Shown piece after piece: positions 1 to 11,260 of a stretch of 64,000 bases of DNA. The notes beneath the pieces are model-generated. The model was given only the letters and a program-made list of their open reading frames with translations. It made no database searches and had not been told where the DNA came from. The stretch is taken from contig SJOL01008491.1 in NCBI GenBank assembly GCA_004794785.1, forward strand, positions 389,266 through 453,265. The letters are read 5' to 3'. The stretch comes from Opisthorchis felineus. Taxonomy: Eukaryota > Platyhelminthes > Trematoda > Opisthorchiida > Opisthorchiidae. The translations under genes and the position numbers were made by a program. Numbering within the stretch: the stretch's first letter is position 1; each line of letters opens with the position of its first letter.

Positions 1-432
1 GCCTCCGAGGGGACCTAATTCTTACTTATGCCCTGTTTGAACAAGGATTGGCCAACAGGTTTTTCACCGTTGAGCCAGCAAACTCACGGCGAGGACATGG
101 TAAGAAGATTTTCAAGCTCAGAGCGAACACTTTTATCAGACAAAATTTTTTCTCATTTCGTGTAGTAGCTGCGTGGAATAACCTTCCTCCATCAGCTGTC
201 CACGCTCCTTCTAGAACCCATTTCAAAGCACTACTAGACACTTTTCTATGCGAGTCCTCGTGCTGGCAAACATACTGCCCTGCGCTGAGAACTTAAAGAG
301 CAGTGCTACACCCTTTTTTCACTTGTGCCTTTCAGGCGAACTATTACCGCAGAACGACAAGAACACAACCGACCCGGGAAACTTGGGCAAAACCTCGATC
401 CTGTTTATCAATCCGTGAATCCGTGAAAGGAG
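1..432 (+). mobile_element. CR1-like LINE, 3' end (copy i)
   Basis: This is the C-terminal end of a non-LTR reverse transcriptase ORF plus its 3' UTR, cut by the window start. The frame from 48 to 296 carries the pattern seen at the end of CR1/jockey-type ORF2 proteins: a basic stretch, then [16 protein letters not shown], then a short segment ending near a Leu-rich helix. The 3' UTR is shared with copies near 37.1-37.4, 39.3-39.6, 49.8-50.0 and 53.0-53.2 kb. It ends in two 8-bp units, AATCCGTG, at 410-425. Short direct repeats at the 3' end are a known CR1 trait. No upstream RT domain is visible, so this is a fragment. Confidence 0.85.
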
Positions 433-440
433 AAAACCCA

Positions 441-960
441 CGAGAAAGCAACAGAGGATTGAGCATGTTGATAGTTGAATTCCTGTCTATCATAGTTTGG
501 GGCCGTGTCCGAATCCTGAACGAGAATCCGGACGACCTTAATACGCCTAATGTGACGTTCTGGACCTCTCGTAACCCTGAAACTGAACCAATCAGTGCAC
601 GGAGAATTCGCTACCGGGCTTCACTTTCATTGGGTCTTCTGCCGGCTGCGGATCTTCTCTTGGTGTGTCAAAGTTTATTCCTGATGTTGCTGAGCGATAG
701 CCTGAGCAGAGCTCCCAAATCCGGCTTTCCATACTATATCTCGAGGATATGTTCAATTCTGCGAATTACTTTTCATTTCGGCTACATACCTTTCGTGATT
801 TACCTGGGGATCACGAATCAGGGCCATCCACTCGAATACCCGATCACTCTTTGGAATGTTTTATTGCCATTGTCCCTAAGTCAGTAGAAAACAGTTTTAT
901 GATTTATCATAATATCTAAATAAATACAGTGCCAAATGAGTAGACTTTGTTTTAAAACCA
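441..960 (+). other. Unassigned; fortuitous long frame
   Basis: A frame open from 303 to 887 starts inside the CR1 3' UTR and continues through this stretch. Because it crosses an element boundary and shows no recognisable domain, I do not call it a gene. An AATAAA at 919-924 and a CCAAT near 588 could belong to an old LTR or to a UTR, but no second copy was seen. Confidence 0.3.
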
Positions 961-1559
961 GTGAGATTATTCGTTGGTTGAGACGGCCCAGCAATGCACT
1001 ACCCTCCTACTCGAATGAGCAACGATAAAGGAGATCAGTGTAGTTTTAGGCCGTGCAATTCGACAAAAGCCAGTTGAGAACCAATGGTTGGAGCCATAGA
1101 TGACGTGGAATCGACAACGAAAACTCATTCGGCACGTGGGGAATAGAGGCAAGGAACCCCGTCACGTTGGTTTCATTAAACCCGTTTTTATAAGCCTAGT
1201 TTTGGTCAAGAAGGTGAAGTATGGATTAAAGCGGGAAAGACATTCAAATAATCCGAGCCACTCATTGGACATGCCAACACAGTAGACGTACATGCGCTTT
1301 TCAGCTTGTATGAAGTCCTGCTCCAGGAGGGGGCAGGACTGAAGCGAGTGACATGTTTCGGAAGCTGGTGTGCAACTCGTTTGAGGTAGCCGTATTCCAG
1401 AGGTTGTTTGACCGTAATGTGATGTTGAGCAAGACGAGAGTCAGATGGGTGCCGCGGGACGCTTAAATGTACTAGATCTGGTTCCTGGTTTGAGACTAGT
1501 TTTATTGAAGGTGGCTATCCGGGGCAGACTGACCCCGAAGATGAAGTTGGTCTGTCGAG
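961..1559. other. Unassigned stretch
   Basis: Only short frames of about 60 codons occur here, none recognised. The right part borders the minus-strand gypsy remnant and may hold more of its decayed 3' half. Confidence 0.3.
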
Positions 1560-2880
1560 TGTAGGATATTCTGCACAACCTACAACTTGGAGGGCGCGCG
1601 TTCATTTTCGTTCGTGTCTTGGCGGTGACCTGCTTCGTGTGTCGCTATTCCGAACACTTTGAGCATCGGTTATGGCTTCTGAGTCAGTCGATGCCTGGTA
1701 TATCACTGCGACGACTCGAGAAAATACATCCGCAACGGTGCTCGATGCACCTGAGACATGTGTCAGTCGTAAACTGCGCAATGTAATCTGGATGTTTTGT
1801 CTCTCGCGGCTAATATTGGCTGGACGCGAAGCGAATAACGTTAGTGGTTGGTTTATGGCCGGTAAAGACTTTGAAGGATCCGTATTTCAAAATGTGTCTG
1901 ATATACCGCACACCAAGGTAGGTGGCCAACAATTCTTCGCCAAAAGTGCTGCAACGGGTCTCAGCGCGTTGTGGAAGTTTGGAGAAAGTGTCAGTGGTCT
2001 CCATTCACCGCCGATACGTTGCTGTAGTACTGCTCCCGTGGTTGTCGGTCCTGTCGGCCGTAAGTGACAACGGTGCCGTAGAGTCATGATGGTCTAGTGG
2101 GACAATATTGATTACCTTTTTGAAACTTCTGAAGGCTTGACAAGCATCCTCAGTAAGTGATAGAAATTTTCGCTTTTGCCTCGCAAACGGTCGACTAGCG
2201 GTCGCATAATGACAGTACAGTCCGAGATGAAACGTCAGTAATGGTTGACTAAACCATAGAATCTACGCAGGTATTTAATTGAGCCCAGCGCTGGGCAGTC
2301 AATAATTGCCCGTGCCGTCGACGACATCGGTTCTATTGCCGCTGACGAAATTCGACTCTGAACTGCCGCCTAATTCACATTTGTCAGCGTTGACCGTAAT
2401 GGCGTATTGGTGAGGACCTGTGGACAGCTGACGCAAGTGTTAGAGAAGCTTGTCCCCTAAGTCACTGGCGAATAGCATCCATATGTGGACAAGTAAAATC
2501 TAAGCTGCGACAAACTTCTATGAATTGCTAACTGGTTTGAGCGGTAATGCGGAGGCCGAAAGAGACCCAGAGAGAGCAAACGATGTAATTGCGGTCTTGG
2601 GAGTATCCTCCTGAGTGGGTGGAGTCTGCAGAGGGGCTTGAACCAAGTCAATCTTGCTGAAAACATGGGCACGTCTCAAACTACCAATGATATCCTGAAT
2701 GTATGGTACGGGAATACCATTTGGCGTCGTCATGATAATTACCGCATGGTCGCCAGTCGCCCGAGAATCTCGTTCTTTAAGTGAAGCCATCCTCTGCTGG
2801 AAAACGTAGGAGCACTGTACGGCTGTTTCGTCCTTATTGTGAACCGTCACGAAACTCTAAGGTGTTTCAAGTTCTTGACT
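1560..2880 (-). pseudogene. Ty3/gypsy pol remnant (RT to RNase H)
   Basis: Read right to left, the frames give the ordered landmarks of a gypsy pol. Near 2700 is IPVPYIQDIIGSL, then FSKIDLV (the start of the RT palm) near 2650. Near 2270 is a segment like the RT connection region (LRRFYGLVNHYYRF). An RNase H start (TGAVLQQRIGGEW) lies near 2030, and STFGEELLATYLGVRYIRH followed by FTGHKP near 1950-1850. The frame shifts several times and stops are frequent, so it is long dead. The RT catalytic box is not preserved. Protease, gag, integrase and LTRs were not found beside it. Confidence 0.8.
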
Positions 2881-3084
2881 CATCAGGTAGTAGCTGACCA
2901 GGTGACCGTCCGACCAGGAGCTGCTGATTAGCAGTGTGATTAGCTCGCAATTGGACAAGATATGATGTGATGTCCGCAACGAAAGACGACCACTACATTC
3001 GAATTTGATCACATGCCTTTACAGGAACATCCTGTCGTGGAAGTATTCTTTGCCGAATGTGATCCGAGTTACGCAGTGGAGTTA

Positions 3085-3165
3085 CCCACAGCGAATTCAT
3101 CATCATCAGAGACAGCAACATCGGTGTTGACACTGATGTCTTTATGCCGTAGCTGTACGTGGGCA
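3085..3165 (-). repeat. Repeat R1 core, inverted copy
   Basis: On the minus strand this reads as the R1 core: a GTGTCAACA..GATGTTGCTG stretch followed by CTCTGATGATGATGA. The same core occurs on the plus strand at 14860-14900 and 37480-37520. It directly abuts repeat R3. Confidence 0.6.
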
Positions 3166-3174
3166 GGGATACTG

Positions 3175-3445
3175 CCAGAGCGCCCACACCTAGACGGGAG
3201 AACGATTATGGTCCTCGACCAAAGCCTTTGGCTCAAAAACCTGGCCGCAAGACAGCGGTGTTTTGGTGGGAAATGCAAGTGCATTACCATTTTTATGGAA
3301 CAAGTCACCACACATGTCCCCACCCCCTAACCTGGAGGGCCATGAGAGTGTTGCTCAGACCTCTAGCCATTCGGAGAAACTGTGTGTGGCACGGATACCC
3401 CCAGTATAGCTCAGTGGGTCTCGGAGGTACGTAAACCGTCACACC
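3175..3445 (+). repeat. Unclassified dispersed repeat R3 (copy 1)
   Basis: About 270 bp match 8455-8742 in the opposite orientation. Landmarks in both are a GACCAAGGCCTTTGGCTC-like segment, GCGGGAAATACAAGTGCATT-like sequence, CCACACATGT, a CAGACCTCTA block and a CACGGATACCCCC run. No coding frame is shared. The family could be part of a larger element that includes R1, since R1 core lies immediately to the left. Confidence 0.65.
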
Positions 3446-3559
3446 AGGTAAGGTCCAGTCTGTCGCTGACAGCGAAGTAAAAACGATGGAACTAGGTTGA
3501 ACCGTAAGTCAGGGAAGGTACTGAATGCTGTCAAGGAACAAATAAGAATCAGTGTAATA

Positions 3560-3880
3560 ATGATGGAAAGCAACACGAGACTTGATCATCATCATTATCA
3601 GCTGCAATAACCGCGTACTTGTCCTACAGTGGTTATGGTTGCCACCATTTCGTTCGCCGATGATATGGGGATGTAGGGTAGGTAGCCGCGCATTGGAGGC
3701 GGTAGCTGATATAATTAACGCGTAAATACAGAGTTGTCAGTGACTTTTCAAGTAGAAAGAGGAGCTATGCATTGAAGGCAATAGCTTGGATGCACGAGCG
3801 CCATCGAGGGAGCGACTGGGCCGTGTCTGAAAATATCTCTAACCATTGATGTGCCCCGTCTCGGGGTCCCCATCCAGACA
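3560..3880 (+). repeat. Unclassified dispersed repeat R1 (copy)
   Basis: Matches the right two thirds of the R1 copy at 37440-37835. Shared blocks are a CTACAGTGGTTAT segment, GCGCATTGGAGGCGGTAGCTGATATAA-like sequence, a GTTGTCAGTG block, GGCAATAGCTTGGATGC, and the end TCTCTAACCAT...GGTCCCCATCCAG. A third partial copy lies at 16800-16965. The family has no reverse transcriptase or transposase frame that I can see. Confidence 0.7.
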
Positions 3881-5539
3881 CGAGACTTGGTAATACCAAA
3901 AATTGTCACGAAGTCCTTAATTCAGTTGTAAAAGATACTACTTTACTCGATCATGAACAGATGTATGCGTTTTCACGAATCTATGATGAAGTACGCTGAA
4001 CATATCGCAGTATGTTTTCTCAACATGACAGTACTTACAAAACTGTCGATAAATCTTCGATTGCCCACCATCAGTGTCATAAACGGGGGGCTCAGCTGAA
4101 AACCAGTTGAGTCCTCCATCAACACCAGCTTATTTCGGCACCTGCGTACGCTTTGGTATTCAAATAGAATAAGAGGTTGATGGGAACTCACGGACGAACT
4201 CTGTCTGATAGGTTTTAAGAAGGTTGAAACAGGTAGTGGGTTGTCGAGGAGTTATCAGCAGCCTTATAAGTAGTATTATGACCTGTCAAGAAAGTGCGCT
4301 GCGATATCATGGATATTGTGCCAACTGAAACATGAGGTAGCCTTCGTACAGCATATTCATTTGGAGAATATGGTAAACGAGAGATCCGACTACGATTCAG
4401 TTGAGTCTTCTGTTACCACCAACTTAATCTCCAAATCAATGTGTTTCGCAACGCTGAACACACTACATGAATGAAAGTTGATGATAGTGGCAAAATTGCG
4501 GGGCATCTTTGACCCACATTGGCTGCATATGCAACGCAAGATGGGTGTTCTTGATGTCCAGACCTAGTCGAAATTCTAGACGGTAGCCCTTAGGTTTGCA
4601 AACGAGCTACCAAATGTGGCCACATTGCTGAATGGCTGCTACAATGGCAAGTGAGGCTAGCACACCTTGCGTCATTATTATCACCAGAAATTCCTTCCTG
4701 GCAATAGTAACTTCCAAGTCGCCTTACCACTGCCCCAGAATTTCATTGTAGTGAACAAGCCAGCGTCCCACTGCACAACGGATATTTCCTCAGGGTGTTT
4801 ATAGATTCTTTTCTGCACTTTCTTACTACCAGTTTCACCTCGGGCTTGTAGGTGGCAGTTGTGGTGAGTGGTGAAGAACAACCTTCGTTGCTTATATTTA
4901 TTCGATTGGACACGAGCAGCAGTTCATTTATGCAGTCCGGTGGAACCTACTATTAGGATGGGTGTACCGGCTGACGGTATCAAGGTGACTGGACATATCC
5001 ATCCCACTATGTAAAGTGGGGATCTGCGACTTGATTTGCCATCCAAAGCAGAAGGACCATGTAAGCAGCGCAATAAACAACGCCCCGTCGCTGATTGATA
5101 ATTTGTTCGCGTGTCCCATCATTCTCCCATGCAACTGCGTGAGGACGTAACGATGTGGTGCGATGATCGATACCTAGCTAGTATTATCAGCGTCGAAACC
5201 TAGAAACGTTGTTTGATGGCCTAATCTACGGGGAGTTTTTTCAGCGTTTAGGGCAGCCAGTCGCGTTCGTTTGCGGTCGAGATTGATCTCAGTGGTAGTA
5301 ATGGGATGAAGATTTTGCCGAACGTTTTGCCATATGGTTGCCTCGTTTTGTTCTTTATCGAAGAGCATTTAATGGGTCCGTTGTTCTTTTGTTAAAAAGA
5401 CTCCTTCCGTCAGAGAACACTCCGGGCCGATCCTTCTCAAGCCTGCATTAAACAAGCGTACTAGTTATTCCAAGTAACATGGGTTTTAACCTGTAGGTGT
5501 TTGGGGACGATTTTTCTCATCGCCGAATAATACAACGAA
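3881..5539. other. Unassigned stretch
   Basis: Short frames only (longest about 72 codons). On the minus strand, 3973-4191 has a CKYCHVEKTYC segment, a possible metal-binding pair, but no flanking gene structure supports it. Confidence 0.3.
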
Positions 5540-5790
5540 GTTACTTTACGGCGACTGGCTCTGGTGACTCTGGACCGCATAGACAAGTCCAATTCCGGTT
5601 CCATGAACGAGCTTGAGACCGAACTCCTCCAAGTCCGTTTTTACGGTGCAGCTCCAGGTTGTCAGTCTCTCTCCAAGACGACAGCGCTCGTCTGGGCACG
5701 GTGAAAGAGCCAATGTAGGTTTGCAGCGCTCGCTTTTGGGAAGCATGCCCGACCCATTGAAGTCGTCGTTGCTGCGGCAATTGCTTGAGA
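5540..5790 (-). pseudogene. Possible LINE ORF2 C-terminal remnant
   Basis: The minus-strand frame contains LPQRRLQWVGHASQ followed by a basic segment with GG and a W-rich end. This resembles the RRLRWLGHVLRM...GGQ pattern found after the RT domain of several non-LTR retrotransposons, including the RTE-type copies in this window. The match is short and degenerate, so this is a suggestion. Confidence 0.4.
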
Positions 5791-5849
5791 CTTTATGCTG
5801 AAGAATCGAAACATCGGGTTGTATTCTTTGTCGAGCCTTCGAATGTTTC

Positions 5850-7620
5850 AAGTGCGCTTTAGGTACCGTTGGTCAAAAACCTCGAGTGTGGGGATGCCTT
5901 GTGCGCGACCGCCACTTTGACTACATGAATTTGTGCGCCGGCTAAATTCACTTTCCCATGGATTGCACAAGGTCACATCCTGCTGCATCATTACAAAGGT
6001 CAATCTTTTTTAGCCTGGCCGTTAAGTAGAAGGACAACCCAATTATCGAGGTGCTGTGGTTCGTTCAGTTTCATAGCCTACGGGAAGGGTTACCTACCGA
6101 GCACTTGCTTGCATGGAGTATTTTATCTTGATGGTGTTGAGTGCCAATCTGGTTAGTCCTGTATGATAAACAACTTAATACAAGACGGCTAGTAGCCTTT
6201 TTCAAGTGGGACAATGTCGCTAGCCCTTCACATGTTTAGTTCATTCGGACGCCAGAGACCCCCTACGAAGTTGTATAATGCTGGGTATGACGGGCACCAT
6301 TTTCCCACTTCAGATGCGAAATCAGACTCACAGATCTCTTCGTCGTAAACTCCATCTTTGACAGGTGGTATACTTTGATGATAACAATGAGCTCAATTGG
6401 TGCACCATCGGCAAGGGACATGGTCCATAAATACTGACGGTTGATATAGTCGGACACAACGGAAATTCCGTCAAGCAGGCAATGATTTGCTGCTGTAATT
6501 CTTCCCGATATTCAAGGTGAATTTCTAGTCCAGGCCAATTCTCTCGCAGCAGAAATTACCTTGACTAGATCGTCTCTGAGCATCTTGTACTTTCGAAGAT
6601 CTTTCATCGAGTACAGAAGCAAACGTCTCTGTGTGTCTGTGAGACTGAATTCCCGACATCTTTCGCATATCGTTTTTGTTACTTTAATTGGGGACTTGGA
6701 GTGAAATTGAGACACCCAGTCAGAATGAATAGAGTCCACCTCGCAGAAGGGACAGAATATTGTGTGTAGGGTTTGGATTACGAGAATCGAATACCTATAC
6801 ATCTTAGGGGAATGTCATCCTCACCAGGAGGCAAATGACTGATTTGAGGCGATTGACAATGAAAGTGATCTATGCTCGATTCTTTGCTAATGACATAGGG
6901 CTCCGATGTCGGTGCTTGTTTGTCTCTTGTCCGAATATTGAGGCGGCTCATCGGTTGGATCAATCTACTCCAAGCAATCTGCTGTCAGCACTACACTCTT
7001 GTTCCGTCGGTGGTTGTATCGACTTGCTTTTACCAGAAGCTGCACGGCTGCTACACGTCTGATAGGTTTTTCGGTAGCCCGGGTCGGCACTTGACCACCA
7101 ATCACAACTAAATTGTTACCTTCACTTTTCGAAGGAATTCAGCGACGGTCGATTGTTGAGTTTCGATGTGTTACACTGAAGTTCTTTTCACTCAATCAGT
7201 TAGGGTTACGCCCCTATACGTATGTGGATCGAACCACCGAACTTGTGAGATATTATCACTTCCTTTTCGTAAAACTATTGAATCCGTAATTTCTGTACAG
7301 AATCACAGTACTTCTCTCACGTCAGACGAACGCGCTTCATGCCACTGCAGCGTTCTCCGCGAGCGCATTGACTAACATTTATCCTTTAACTACCTTGGCA
7401 ACGCAACCTTTCGACTGCTGGATACTTAAGTTCTGATAAACTAGATCTCTAATCCCTTCAGGGCCGAGGTAAGAACAGTGATTCCCCTTTTCAACCACTG
7501 CGGTGAAAAATACCAATTTATAGTCACCAAATTGCCCTATGGAATGAGTAACGACATCCTTTGCCTACATGTTAAGTGCACATCAATTAGAGGGGTCCTA
7601 GGACGTCCTGAAGTGAATCG
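5850..7620. other. Unassigned stretch
   Basis: No recognisable gene. The minus frame 6512-6802 (96 codons) holds an FCPFCEVDSIHSDWV segment and a basic helix-like stretch; the plus frame near 7490-7550 holds QFIVTKLPYGMSND, faintly like the LPFGL region of gypsy reverse transcriptases. Both are too weak to call. Confidence 0.3.
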
Positions 7621-7627
7621 GCAGTTA

Positions 7628-7792
7628 AGGCACGAACTGACTACTCGGAAATTCCGTAATTCAAACCCAAACCGGTCTTCTCTGTTGTCCCTATATAGGC
7701 TTGGGCGACCTGGCAATACCACAGACATAGTGCTTCTTTTGGGTTGCATGGTAGCAGTGCTCCAAAAGAGTGCAACAGCTGAAAGCGAACCA
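7628..7792 (+). repeat. tRNA-derived SINE remnant
   Basis: Degenerate SINE. The head keeps ACTGACTACTCGGAA and a B-box-like TTCAAACCCA. The body keeps TATAGGCTTGGGCGACCTGGCA, a TGCATGGTAGCA block and CAACAGCTGAA at the end, aligning with the better copies at 22795 and 28849. Confidence 0.6.
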
Positions 7793-7814
7793 GGCTGATC
7801 CGCCTAGCTAACCT

Positions 7815-7945
7815 CAGTATAGTTAGGCGTGTATCTCGGCTGCTCCTATGTAGGCTTAGGCAAGCTGGCAGCATATCAGCCCTCGTGTCTCGTCCGAGTG
7901 ACATGTGGATGGGCATCGGAGGGGCATTACAGCTAAACGATTATA
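7815..7945 (+). repeat. SINE body remnant
   Basis: A second, head-less SINE body follows the first in the same orientation. It has ATCTCGGCTGCTCC, TAGGCTTAGGCAAGCTGGCAG, CAGCCCTCGTG, and a tail TTACAGCTAAACGATTATAATT. Confidence 0.6.
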
Positions 7946-8454
7946 ATTGTAATTAGATTAACCCCAATATTCCCTGGAATCAGCTAAAACGGAAACAAGC
8001 CATCGGGAAGGCTTGTTACGCTCGCTTTCGCAGTGCTCATGATTTTTCTTTTCTCACGATATTGCATAAATCAGTGTTCACAGAATGCTTGCGTTTGTAT
8101 TTGTCACATGATGACAAGACTTTTCTATTGCATCGCAAGGGGATCAAGTGGTGGTTTTTGAGCTGCCGCTGTGTTAAAAGTAGGGGAGGATTAATCAATT
8201 GGTAAATGTTTGGGACCGATTGAGTAGTCATCGTTTCAGAGAATTTTGGTAAAGCAATAAGTTCACCGATTGTTTACCATAACTCTGAATAGGGGAGGAT
8301 TGGGTTCAAAATATTGAATGGTATGGTGTACCACGTTCATGGTACTGGAAAGTAGTTTCCACGGACATAAACTATGGTGTGTGCATGAGTTTTATGTATA
8401 TAAATATACCCTATCGTACATACACCAGTGAGGTATACACCCCGTCACAAAGTG
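7946..8454. other. Unassigned stretch
   Basis: AT-rich DNA with no frame over 64 codons and no match to other parts of the window. Confidence 0.3.
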
Positions 8455-8742
8455 ACTGTACTTTACCGTGGTGTAGCGGTTTGTGTACCTCTGCCACCCA
8501 GTGAGTTATATTGGGGGGGGGGTATCCGTGCGACACTCGCGGAGTCTCATACTAGGTTGGTCAGTGGTTAGAGGTCTGACGAGCAGTCTCCTGGTCCTTC
8601 AGGTTGGGAATTGGTACATGTGTGGCGACTCGTTCTATAAAATTGAAATGCACTTGTATTTCCCGCTAAACAGCGCTGCCTTGCGGTCAGGCTCTTGAGC
8701 CAAAGGCCTTGGTCGTCCTCCTATGGGTACCCTGGTAACATA
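8455..8742 (-). repeat. Unclassified dispersed repeat R3 (copy 2)
   Basis: Reverse complement of the block at 3175-3445, with the same order of landmarks. A run of ten G at 8512-8522 corresponds to the CCCCC run in copy 1, so homopolymer expansion has occurred here. Confidence 0.65.
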
Positions 8743-8941
8743 CCAGCCCACGTACACACATGAATTGCACATATACCAATAAACTCATGCCACAACGGCC
8801 GTCGCGTGGTGCTATCAACTGGGTTGCCTTGCATACAGCAGGGCGGGTAAGCGAAAACAGGTTACTGCTGACGTCTCCCTTCTTTCTCTTTCACGTACTT
8901 TTTCACCCCCCCCCCCACACCCGATTAATAACTCTCTCATT

Positions 8942-9999
8942 GTGGGCCCGGCAGTTAGGACTAATGACTCCGTTCGTCCTGCATCGTTTTTTAAGCAAAA
9001 TCTGCGTGTCATTCGGCGCCGACTTCCTCAGGCATCTCGACGCCCAGTCTTTCTGGCCGCCTTCAATGTCTGCACTCTGAAGCAAGCAGGACAACAAGCT
9101 GCTCTTGCCCTCACGTTGGACACGCTTGGCGTTGATGTGTGCTGTGTCTCAGAAACAAAAATTCACGATGCAAGCACACTGGTTGAGCTAACCGCCCCAT
9201 CACTCTCCACTCGTTTCCAGCTTCGCATCTCTTGCGGTCCAGAGGCTGCTGCGGCAGGATGTGCAGGGGTTGGTATCGTCCTAAGTCACCGGGTGAAAGG
9301 ATCCTTTCTTGAATGGATACCCGTTGATAGCCGCCTGTGTCTGGCAACGTCTGTGAAGAGGTCTCACGAGCGGGAAGTTGATCGATGTCAGTTTGCCGTG
9401 CCTGCTTACGCCCCAACTGACTGTAGCTCTGACGCCATCAAAGATAAGTTTTATGACGCCCTGAATGCCCTGTTGCGGCGACCTAAAAGCTCATATATCG
9501 TTGTACTTACCGGAGGTCTGAATGCACAAGTGGGCAGGCTTAGCGCATCTGAGACCCAATAAGGTGGTCGACATAGACTGGACTCGGTACGTACGGACAA
9601 TGGTGAACGATTGCTTCAACTGTGTGCTGACCACAGGCTGTTTTTATGCAGTACTAACTTCCCAAGTCACCGAAGTCGTCTGTCCACATGGTGTCCTCTA
9701 ACGGCGTGCCGGCCACGAACTCAAATCGATCACATTGCCATCAGTTACCGATGGTGTGGATCAATAACTGACTGCCGTTCGTTTTGGAACACATCTGTGG
9801 ATTCTGACCACGCACTCGTCCAGAGACGCTTCTTCTTTCGTTTTCCGGGGCCGCGTAAGGTGCGAAAAAGGCACCTGGCAACTGAGAGACTGGCAGATCA
9901 AGTTGTTAGACAAATTTACCAGAATCGTCTTCTAGAGTCTCTTCCAAATACTCCACCATCAGATGTGAATTCATACTGGGACGAGATCGCCACCTCTTA
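8942..9999 (+). pseudogene. RTE-type apurinic-like endonuclease domain
   Basis: The frame 8942-9562 shows the AP-endonuclease-like fold landmarks: AAFNVCTL (with N), VDVCCVSETKI (with the catalytic-type E), then AYAPTD and VVLTGGLNAQVG, where functional relatives have GDFNA, so an active-site Asp is changed. A stop at 9560 interrupts it. The domain resumes at 9611 and includes QIDHIAISYRW and SDHALVQRRF, the terminal DH and SDH motifs. It would nick target DNA for target-primed reverse transcription, but this copy cannot make a full protein. Confidence 0.85.
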
Positions 10000-10072
10000 G
10001 CACAGTGCTGGAAGTGTTGCTTGTGGCACGGCGCTACCAGGCTCACTCCAGCACTAGATATCAGGCCGAACA

Positions 10073-11260
10073 GTGACACTGCTTAAATCTCGGAGAAGTA
10101 TTCCAACCGGTCCCGAACATAACTTGACGCAACGAATTATCAGACGTCAAGTGAAAGTGAGCGTGCGAACCAACCGTGAAGTCTGGTGGACACAGAAAGC
10201 CAAGGAAATGAAAGAGGCCCAGAAAGCCGGTAATGCCCAAGGATTATTTCTGTTGATCCGCTCGACCCCTCCCCGGAAACCGCTTGTGAGCAAAACAATC
10301 AAGGATCAGAATGGAGTGACCATTTTGAATAAAGAAGAGCGCCTCGACCATTGGGTCGAATACCTCGAACAACAGTTATCGTGGCCACCAGCCGCCACTC
10401 ATCTAGAGCCTAAAGTTGACGTGGACCCTTGGATGGCGAACGTGGAACCCTCTACTGCCTCGGAGATTTATGACTGCACATGTTCTCTCAAGCGCCACCT
10501 AGCTTCTGGTCCGGATGACCTACCCGCATTGTTCAAAGATGGGGGTAAAGTCCTCAGTCAGTGCCTGTCTGATATGTTTGCCTGCACTTCGGGAAAATGA
10601 GACTACCCTAGACAACTGGGGAGAGTCGGTGATAGTACCCATTAAAAAAGTGGCTCACTGAGTGTGGTAACCACAGGGAATGAGCTTGACCTCGGTCGTA
10701 ACGAGACTGTTGGCGTCACTTGTGCTTCGACGCCTTATGGTGGCTCGTGAAACACTGACTCGAGAGAACCAAGCAGGATTCCGACCTGGTAGGGGCTGTG
10801 TTGACCAGATCTCCACATTCCATCAGGTGCTAGAACAACGTCATACGTACAAACGACCCACAATTTTAGTATTCATCGATTTGTAAGGCGCATTCGACTC
10901 AGTTGACCGGTATGTTGTCCCTGACACGCTTACCTATCAAGGAATGCCCCGGAAGTTTGTTGAGATAACAAGTTCTTTGTATTCTCAGACTTCCGGACGT
11001 GTGACAGTGTACGAAGAGCTCTCCAAAAGCTTCCGTATACAGCGGTGTCCGTCAGGAGTGCCCACTCTCTCCATTCTTATATAATTTCGTTATCGATGAA
11101 ATAATGAGACGAAAGCTGGGAGGTTTTCAAATAGCAGCTGACGAAAACTTTGTCGATCTGGAATATGAAGACGATATTGTTCTCGTCTTTGAAGAGGATG
11201 AGAAGGCGCAGGTGTTTTTGGATGAGCTGACCAAAGTCATACCGTCCGTTGGTGTGCACT
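10073..11260 (+). pseudogene. RTE-type reverse transcriptase domain, broken
   Basis: The frame 10073-10600 covers the pre-RT region. The frame 10680-10886 has SLTSVVTRLLASLVLRRL and NQAGFRPGRGCVDQI, the conserved RT blocks of RTE elements, and ends at FIDL with a stop right after the first catalytic Asp region. A later frame near 11150 gives VDLEYEDDIVLVFE, in which the usual YADD is read as YEDD. The protein cannot be made from this copy. Confidence 0.85.

Noticed and set aside
26..241. Minus-strand frame of 71 codons, and its twin at 36523-37206
   Set aside because: Antisense shadow of the CR1 C-terminus; both copies show it because both carry the element.
303..887. 194-codon frame as a gene
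   Set aside because: It starts in a CR1 3' UTR, crosses the element end and has no domain.
3973..4191. Zinc-finger exon on the minus strand
   Set aside because: One CxxC pair only, no partner residues and no splice-supported neighbours.
7478..7560. Gypsy RT fragment (KLPYGMSND)
   Set aside because: A single short resemblance without neighbouring RT blocks.
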